A stretch of DNA of 17,704 bases, taken from the NCBI GenBank assembly GCA_036005845.1, contig DASYQD010000160.1, positions 1 through 17,704 on the forward strand. The letters run 5' to 3'. Positions 13,503 to 17,704 of this stretch are shown here, one piece after another (the first letter of the stretch is position 1; each line of letters opens with the position of its first letter). Under the pieces are notes generated by a model that did no database searches, had not been told where the DNA came from, and saw only the letters and a list, made by a program, of their open reading frames with translations. The stretch comes from DASYQD01 sp036005845. Its GTDB lineage: Bacteria; Acidobacteriota; Thermoanaerobaculia; Multivoradales; JAIOJS01. The position numbers and the translations under genes were made by a program.

Positions 13503-14762
13503 GAACTTGCTGAAAAATCGACGTTCGAGCGTGGTTCGGCCGCATTTCGCGCCGAAGCGCGCTCGGTTTTCAACGTCAAGCGGGGCGGTGGGCGATCACC
13601 GGGGAGCTCCGGCGAGCCCATCGGGCAGCTCAATTCTCATGCGATTGCCAATCCTCGCATTCTGACCAGGTTGTAAGCACCGAGAGCGAAGACGAAGATC
13701 CAATCGATACGTTCCCTTCCTCGGTACTTCGTCTTCCGCAGCAGCGCCACGTTCTTGAGCCATGCCGGGATCCGCTCCACGAGACAGCGCCGGGCGCGGC
13801 TCATTCCGTAGCCTGGATGACGAGTCGTGCGGCTGTCGATCGCACTCCGTTTCGAGGTGTTGTTCTGAGCCACGTGCGGAGTCACGCGATTGGCCCGCAA
13901 GGCAGCGACGAAGGCTTCGGTGTCGTAAGCCTTGTCGGCACCGAGGGTGATGCGGCCACTCGCGGGAAGCGTTTGCACGAGCTCGAGCGCCGCCTCGCGC
14001 TCGGCATACCCATCGGCCTGTGTGACGCAACCGCCCACGGCCAGACCGTTGCGGTTCTCCATCAAGATGTGGCCGAGGTAGGCGAGCTTCGCCTCCCCGT
14101 GATGCGTCCTCCTATACAACCGCGCCTCGGGGTCCGTGCTCGAGGCGTGGGTCTCGTTGGATCGTCGCTGCCCCCGAAAGTCGCGACCGCCCGCGCCTTG
14201 CGGAGGTTCGCCGTCCTTGGACCGGAAACTCTTGTGGCTCGCCCAAGCCTCGATCAGCGTGCCGTCGACGGTGAAGTGCTCGTCCGAGAGCAGCCGCCGG
14301 CGCCGAGCGATCTCGACCACCTCGTGGAAGAACTCTCGGGCGATGTCTCCCTCCAGCAAACGATCGCGGTTCTTGGAAAACACCGTGGGCGCCCAAATCG
14401 GATCGTCCATCGACAAGCCGACAAACCAGCGAAAGAGCAGGTTGTAGTCCAACTGCTCCATCAGCATGCGCTCGCTGCGGATGCTGTAGAGCAACTGCAG
14501 CAGGAGGGCGCGCAGGAGGCGCTCCGGCGGGATCGAAGGACGGCCCACCCGCGAGTAGAGCTCCTCGAACCGACCCGAAAGCAGTCGCAGCACCTCGTTG
14601 GTCATCTCGCGTATGGCCCGCAACGGATGATCGGCAGGGACCCGCTGCTCGGGAGTCACGTAGCTGAAGGCCGCGCCCTGGCTTGGATCATCGCCGCGCA
14701 TATGAGATCTCCTGGCAGGTGTGCAAACCATTCTGCCAGCAAACCGGTTTTTCAGCACCTTC
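13503..14762 (-). mobile_element. IS5-family insertion sequence, complete (1260 bp)
   Basis: Bounded by 18-bp imperfect terminal inverted repeats: 13503-13520 GAACTTGCTGAAAAATCG and 14745-14762, whose reverse complement is GAAGGTGCTGAAAAACCG (15/18 identical). It has CTAA duplications outside both ends and one full-length transposase gene. It is probably a recent, intact insertion, because ends, duplication and reading frame are all undamaged. It sits between the membrane-protein gene and the NTF2-like lipoprotein gene. Confidence 0.9.
13637..14701 (-). CDS. IS5-family DDE transposase
   Basis: 354 aa from ATG 14701, which has GGAG upstream; an upstream in-frame ATG would start inside the terminal repeat. 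Residues 10-95 form the N-terminal DNA-binding region typical of the family (YVTPEQRVPADHPLRAI, GRPSIPPERLLRALLLQLLY). The catalytic triad is Asp146 in FTVDGTLIEAWASHKSF, Asp256 in LGADKAYD and Glu309 in CLVERIPAWLKN. Length and all three acidic residues are intact, so it is likely active in cut-and-paste transposition of this element. The C-terminus ends GAYNLVRMRGLAIA about 130 nt from the left end. Confidence 0.95.
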   Translation of the reverse strand: MRGDDPSQGAAFSYVTPEQRVPADHPLRAIREMTNEVLRLLSGRFEELYSRVGRPSIPPERLLRALLLQLLYSIRSERMLMEQLDYNLLFRWFVGLSMDDPIWAPTVFSKNRDRLLEGDIAREFFHEVVEIARRRRLLSDEHFTVDGTLIEAWASHKSFRSKDGEPPQGAGGRDFRGQRRSNETHASSTDPEARLYRRTHHGEAKLAYLGHILMENRNGLAVGGCVTQADGYAEREAALELVQTLPASGRITLGADKAYDTEAFVAALRANRVTPHVAQNNTSKRSAIDSRTTRHPGYGMSRARRCLVERIPAWLKNVALLRKTKYRGRERIDWIFVFALGAYNLVRMRGLAIA

Positions 14763-14766
14763 CTAA
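14763..14766. repeat. Target-site duplication CTAA, right copy
   Basis: CTAA immediately follows the right terminal repeat and matches the left flank at 13499-13502. Confidence 0.75.
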
Positions 14767-14875
14767 CGGTCTATCAGTTCAGCGGCACCGCCCGGGCGAA
14801 CGCCTGGTTTGTCCGCCGCAACGACGACGGGTCCGTGCGCTGGTTCTAGCGGCCCACTATGGCTGAGCCTCCATA

Positions 14876-15328
14876 TCATTGCTGCGTCACCAGCAACGAG
14901 TAATGGTTCGCCACCAGTTGCCAGCGGCCGTGTCGCTTTACCCATACTCTGGTGAAGCGATTGTCGCGGGGAACGGCTTTGGCCTTGTCTTGCCCGACCA
15001 TAGTTGAGCGGCCAGTCTCGACGGCCGTGTCTCCATAGACGCGCCACTGCACGTCGTCGGTAGTGATCGACTGAAATCTCAAACTCCCGGAAGTGAAGTC
15101 GGCAATCACCTGCGCCTTTGTTCTGACCGTACCGCTTGGCCCGATGCCGATGAAATCTTCAGCGTACAGGCGATCGAGAGCCGCCGCATCAGCGCCGATC
15201 TGCGCTTGAATTCGCTCCTGATCCAGCTGCTTGAGGGTGGAGACCTGATCGCTCTTGTTTCCCGCAAATGAAACGCAACCGGTCAGCAGAACAGCGACAA
15301 ATGCCGAGCCGAGTAGTGGGGTCCTCAT
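14876..15328 (-). CDS. NTF2-like / DUF4440 lipoprotein
   Basis: 150 aa from ATG 15328. An ATG six codons upstream lies inside the GGAGG ribosome site, so the inner one is preferred. The N-terminus MRTPLLGSAFVAVLLTGC is a lipoprotein signal (lipobox LTGC, Cys18). The mature domain shows the DUF4440 pattern: a helix with LKQLDQERIQAQIGADAAAL, then LYAEDFIGIGPSGTVRTKAQ, and closing strands (WRVYGDTAVETGRS, RVWVKRHGRWQLVANHYS). Tethered to a membrane, it probably binds a small ligand. It is unrelated in sequence detail to the other NTF2-like protein at 9882-10265. The IS5 element lies about 110 nt downstream. Confidence 0.88.
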   Translation of the reverse strand: MRTPLLGSAFVAVLLTGCVSFAGNKSDQVSTLKQLDQERIQAQIGADAAALDRLYAEDFIGIGPSGTVRTKAQVIADFTSGSLRFQSITTDDVQWRVYGDTAVETGRSTMVGQDKAKAVPRDNRFTRVWVKRHGRWQLVANHYSLLVTQQ

Positions 15329-15438
15329 GCTTTGTAGAGCCTCCATTTTGAGCGCTTTGGGTGGGCAGCGAACGCTGCTGGGGACAACTAACGGCTACTT
15401 GAAAGTGTGATCTCTTGGATCCTAGCCGACAGAGATTG

Positions 15439-16317
15439 CTAGTTGTGCTTCGAGGGATTGACGTCAAGCTCGCGAACCATCCCGAGGTCTGCGTGTGTGA
15501 GTTCTGTCGGAGTTGTGGACGCTGAGGGAGTCATCGACATTGCGCAGTGAAGGGCATACCGGCCGGGCGAAAAGAGCCTGCGCAGCCAGACTACGCGTGC
15601 GATGTCGTGACTGTCGAGTATGCCGCCCAAGGCCTGCGCTGGGGCGGCACCGCTATTGCTCTTTCGCCAAAGCCTGACGTCCTCTGCGGTCCTACCAGCA
15701 AGAAGGCGGAACAAGTCGGCCTCATGCATCGATGGACCGGGTGTCTCGACCCGGATCGTGCGCACACCACTCTTGAGACTGCCCCCGAGCTCAAAACGAT
15801 AGTCAACAAGCCTAATCACTAGGTCTTCTTTGGGGGCCGCGTCGTCTGCTCGGAGGTCTTGAACCGTAAATGGGTGGACCGGCGCGGATTTGGCGTGTCC
15901 GTTGTTCCAGCAGATCAGGATGTAACGGCCAGGGTCTACTGGCACCCACAGCTCGGTGCTCTCACCGGGTGACGTGAGGCCAGGGCCGGAGTAATCGAGC
16001 GCCCCTCTAGGGAATAGATCTCCGGTCTTGACTGCAGCCACGTAGTCAGCAGGAGTCATCCCCTGCGGGAGCTTGACCAGCATCGCCTCGTGAATCTGAG
16101 TGCCACGATTCTCGAAGATGATGTGGCGTAGTCCGGCCAGGATGTTGGATGGTGCGATGAAGCCCGAATCTGTTGCGATGATACGAAACGGTGTTTCGAC
16201 TCGCTGGGTTGTGGACGCTCTGCCGGGCTCAGGGCCCCCGTGGCTTGTCCTCGTTTTGCAGCTGAGACCCACTACAGCTACCGCTGCCACCGCCATGCAG
16301 AGAACCGTGGTCCTCAA
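15439..16317 (-). CDS. Two-domain cupredoxin-like protein, probable lipoprotein
   Basis: 292 aa from TTG 16317, which has AGGAG 7 nt upstream; other in-frame starts lie in the IS110-type end or cut the signal. The N-terminus MRTTVLCMAVAAVAVVGLSC is an export signal; Cys20 could be lipidated, although GLSC is not a perfect lipobox. Two similar beta-sandwich repeats follow, at about 43-153 and 166-286. Each has a strand ending in a His (IHEAML, MHEADLF) and a later PGRYxLxC (YILICWNNGHA; YALHCAMSM), then a further His or Met (VHPFTV; THADLGM). This His/Cys/His/Met layout fits type I copper sites, so copper binding in the periplasm is inferred. Confidence 0.7.
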   Translation of the reverse strand: MRTTVLCMAVAAVAVVGLSCKTRTSHGGPEPGRASTTQRVETPFRIIATDSGFIAPSNILAGLRHIIFENRGTQIHEAMLVKLPQGMTPADYVAAVKTGDLFPRGALDYSGPGLTSPGESTELWVPVDPGRYILICWNNGHAKSAPVHPFTVQDLRADDAAPKEDLVIRLVDYRFELGGSLKSGVRTIRVETPGPSMHEADLFRLLAGRTAEDVRLWRKSNSGAAPAQALGGILDSHDIARVVWLRRLFSPGRYALHCAMSMTPSASTTPTELTHADLGMVRELDVNPSKHN

Positions 16318-16324
16318 AGCATTG

Positions 16325-16329
16325 CTCCT
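16325..16329 (-). promoter_or_regulatory. AGGAG ribosome binding site fixing the TTG start at 16317
   Basis: AGGAG is 7 nt before TTG on the minus strand. This is the same arrangement as the TTG-start gene at 10262-11044. Confidence 0.6.
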
Positions 16330-16401
16330 GGTAGGCGGAGTCACAACCAACGGTCCGAATGCCGCCTCTAGCGGTACTTGAGTCCGCTGCAACGAGATGG
16401 G

Positions 16402-16413
16402 ATGAGAAGGCCA
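16402..16413 (+). repeat. Left subterminal inverted repeat of the IS1111-type element
   Basis: ATGAGAAGGCCA, perfectly complementary to 17541-17552. Confidence 0.8.
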
Positions 16414-16478
16414 GCCTCCCCGCGCACTCTAAGGTGCAAGGGTTTCACGAGCTCGAGGCTCAGAAAGGGAGACTGGCC

Positions 16479-17297
16479 ATGGACAGGGGTAGCACCGCGA
16501 CGATAACGATGACGATCGTCGGACTCGACCTCGGCGACCGCTTCAGCAGCGCCTGCACGCTCGATCCCGAAAGCGGCGAGGTGCGCAAGGAATGGCGCCT
16601 GCCGACGACACGCCAGAGCCTCGCCCGGTACTTTGCGGGCAAGCCCCGATGCGCGTCGCTCTCGAAGTGGGCACCCCTCACCGTCATCGCCGAGCTCAAC
16701 GACCAGCTTCGCCGCTACGACCGCCAGCTCGAGGCGCTCGGCGAGCGCCATGCCGAAACCGCCGCGCTGCGACAGATCGCCGGCATCGGTCCACTCACTT
16801 CCCTTGCCTACGTCCTGACTCTCGAGGACCCCGCCCGCTTCCGAGACAGCCGGCGAGTGGGCGCCTATCTCGGGCTCACTCCCGGCACTCGGCAGTCGGG
16901 CGACCGCGATCCCCAGATGCACATCACCAAGGAAGGCGATCCCTTCCTGCGCCAGCTCCTCGTGCAGTCCGCCCACTACATCCTCGAACCGTTCGGTCCC
17001 GACTGCGACTTGCGACGCCACGGCCTCGCGCTCGCCAACCGCGGCGGCAAAGCAGCCAAGAAACGCGCCGCCGTCGCCGTAGCTTGCAAGCTCGCCGTCC
17101 TCATGCATCGCCTGTGGCTCACCCAACAACCTTACGAGCCGCTGCGCGACGACGCTCGTGCCGCTGCTCGCGCAGGCGCCGAGTCGGTGGTGGCTTCGGA
17201 GTCGAGGACGACCTGTGGAAGGTGCGGAAGCCCACCGCCCGCCCGCCCCGCTTCCACTCCTCCCACAGGTCCGGCGGCGGCGCAAGCCCGGCCCTGA
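16479..17297 (+). pseudogene. IS110/IS1111-family transposase with internal deletion
   Basis: ATG 16479, with GGGAG upstream, starts an open frame of 272 aa. The N-terminus (TIVGLDLGDRFSSACTLDPE) is the first strand of the IS110 RuvC-like DEDD domain with its Asp. At 16649-16672 the frame reads RCASLSKWA, which makes no sense, while the +1-shifted frame reads MRVALEVGT, the family's conserved Glu strand. One base is missing before it. Immediately after VGT the sequence jumps to PLTVIAELND, skipping the rest of the DEDD domain (roughly 110 residues by family length). The Tnp C-terminal domain follows intact (LRQIAGIGPLTSLAYVLTLE, GAYLGLTPG, KAAKKRAAVAVACKLAVL). Without the two distal Asp residues it is catalytically dead. 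Confidence 0.88.
17210..17271. repeat. Long hairpin inside the 3' end of the transposase frame
   Basis: Arms 17210-17231 and 17250-17271 are complementary at 19 of 22 positions, separated by an 18-nt C-rich loop. Left arm starts GACCTGTGGAAGG; right arm ends CCTCCCACAGGTC. The frame reads through it as a low-complexity tail (PPPARPASTPPTGPAAAQ) not expected for a transposase C-terminus. This suggests a REP-like palindrome inserted there. Confidence 0.65.
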
Positions 17298-17540
17298 AAA
17301 GAGAAATCGAGAACCTGACCTGACCCCCACATGTTTCCGATAACGACGAGTCCAAGCCGGTCCGGGGCGACTGCGGCTAACCCCTTGGCCTTCGAGGCCG
17401 ATAACGAGATCGCAGCGCCCCGGCCGGACGGAACCCAGCATGCACCGGGCTCAGCGCAGCCCCTCGAGAGTGCGGATGGAAGCGTGGCTCCGGACTCGTC
17501 GAACACGGTCGGCCGCCAAGGCGGCCGCCTTGACTATCAA
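17298..17540 (+). other. 3' noncoding region of the IS1111-type element; possible bridge/seekRNA relic
   Basis: 243 nt with no supported gene. In the IS1111 subgroup the guide (bridge or seek) RNA is encoded between the transposase stop and the right end. Visible structure: CCGATAACGA repeated at 17337-17346 and 17398-17407; a GGCC-TTCGA-GGCC hairpin near 17387-17399; and a GGCCGCC-AA-GGCGGCC hairpin just before the right repeat (about 17511-17526). This is consistent with a structured RNA, but no promoter or target-matching loop could be demonstrated. Confidence 0.4.
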
Positions 17541-17552
17541 TGGCCTTCTCAT
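17541..17552 (+). repeat. Right subterminal inverted repeat of the IS1111-type element
   Basis: TGGCCTTCTCAT, the reverse complement of 16402-16413. Confidence 0.8.
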
Positions 17553-17563
17553 GGAAGGGTTAG

Positions 17564-17704
17564 GAGCTTGCTGAAAAATCGAGGTTGACGGGCAATCCGT
17601 GATTCTCCGTCGAGAAAATGCGCCGGATTTGCCTAGGTCTAGGTACCTTGCCGAGGCGCTTCGGGAGCGTTCCGACGCTGCCCGGCGATGCGAATCGTCC
17701 TCAT
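17564..17704 (-). mobile_element. Second IS5-type element, left end only (continues beyond window)
   Basis: The terminal repeat GAGCTTGCTGAAAAATCG at 17564-17581 matches the left repeat of the complete element at 17 of 18 positions, and is preceded by TTAG (17560-17563), a YTAR-type target. Similarity stops after about 24 nt, so this is a different family member in the same orientation. The rest lies past the window edge. Confidence 0.75.
17639..17704 (-). CDS. Transposase C-terminus of the second IS5-type element (partial)
   Basis: On the minus strand the last 21 codons before a TAG at 17639 read MRTIRIAGQRRNAPEAPRQG then T. The position, about 75 nt inside the terminal repeat, and the MRTIRIAG start resemble the VRMRGLAIA end of the complete element's transposase. 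I read it as the tail of a longer gene entering from the right; the initial Met is then internal. Too short for certainty. Confidence 0.5.
   Translation of the reverse strand: MRTIRIAGQRRNAPEAPRQGT

Larger units (their letters stand above)
16402..17552 (+). mobile_element. Decayed IS110/IS1111-type insertion sequence
   Basis: A perfect 12-bp inverted repeat, ATGAGAAGGCCA at 16402-16413 and TGGCCTTCTCAT at 17541-17552, brackets an IS110-family transposase gene. Short subterminal inverted repeats are the mark of the IS1111 subgroup, so the true tips lie a few bases outside. The transposase has lost its middle, so the element cannot move by itself. The left end is immediately upstream of the cupredoxin-like gene; the right end is 8 nt from the second IS5-type element. 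Confidence 0.82.

Noticed and set aside
14763..14849. Plus-strand tail YQFSGTARANAWFVRRNDDG ending in a stop, right of the IS, as a truncated gene
   Set aside because: Joining the two IS flanks gives an in-frame stop a few codons to the left, inside the upstream region of the membrane-protein gene, so no gene body exists.
13817..14866. Plus-strand frame opposite the IS5 transposase
   Set aside because: Antisense shadow of the transposase. It runs out of the element into flanking DNA and has no family features.
14763..14875. Integron attC-like core (GTTAGAC with GCCGCTGAACT on the minus strand) at the IS insertion point
   Set aside because: No complementary RYYYAAC half near the preceding stop codon, no equivalent site between other genes, and no integron integrase in the window.
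15347..15438. GTAGCCGTTAG motif as a second attC site
   Set aside because: The core reads GTTAGTT, outside the GTTRRRY consensus, and no matching opposite half was found.
16592..17323. Alternative plus-strand frame over the IS110-type gene
   Set aside because: Only the short MRVALEVGT stretch is genuine family sequence, explained by a one-base loss. The rest is Arg/Pro-rich shadow.

Overview
The window is high-GC bacterial DNA with densely packed, mostly minus-strand genes and frequent 4-nt ATGA/GTGA overlaps. The gene content fits a free-living soil or sediment bacterium: an FG-GAP/UnbV protein beside a TPR protein, many small secreted cupin, NTF2-like and DinB proteins, and several lipoproteins. 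My best guess is an uncultured Acidobacteriota-like lineage. That is inference from gene style only; the window has no rRNA or marker gene to confirm it.

Layout. (1) 1-2431, plus strand: the tail of a TPR protein, then a membrane-anchored FG-GAP/VCBS protein with a C-terminal ASPIC/UnbV domain, 7 nt apart. A 69-nt imperfect palindrome follows, lying between convergent genes. (2) 2542-6608, minus strand, read right to left: beta-carbonic anhydrase, a small PepSY-type membrane protein, an SDR oxidoreductase and a GNAT acetyltransferase, then a glycine-rich RRM RNA-binding protein, a LOG-family nucleotide hydrolase and a DUF985 cupin. The first four are tightly coupled, by overlap or a 14-nt gap. 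(3) 6671-9710, minus strand: a secreted cupin, a DinB-like protein and a secreted hypothetical (coupled); a four-helix membrane protein broken by a frameshift; and a small hypothetical with a SAM methyltransferase. (4) 9746-9895, plus strand: a 49-aa basic protein with an excellent ribosome binding site, whose 3' end overlaps the next gene tail to tail. (5) 9882-13465, minus strand: five largely unrecognised genes in one apparent operon (lipoprotein, DUF2695-like protein, 117-aa protein, secreted 260-aa protein, NTF2-like protein), with a polytopic membrane protein upstream. Several of these need GTG or TTG starts. (6) 13499-17704: a mobile-element zone. It holds an intact IS5-family element with CTAA target duplication, an NTF2-like lipoprotein, a two-domain cupredoxin-like lipoprotein, a decayed IS110/IS1111-type element with a large internal deletion but recognisable terminal repeats, and the first 141 nt of a second, different IS5-type element cut by the window edge.

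By eye, the left ~10 kb has extreme third-position GC, while roughly 10.3-16.4 kb is less GC-rich. Together with orphan genes and insertion sequences this marks the right half as accessory or acquired DNA. I found no CRISPR array, tRNA, rRNA, phage module or recognised defence system. The least explained parts are the orphan operon at 9.9-12.7 kb and the structured 3' region of the IS1111-type remnant.
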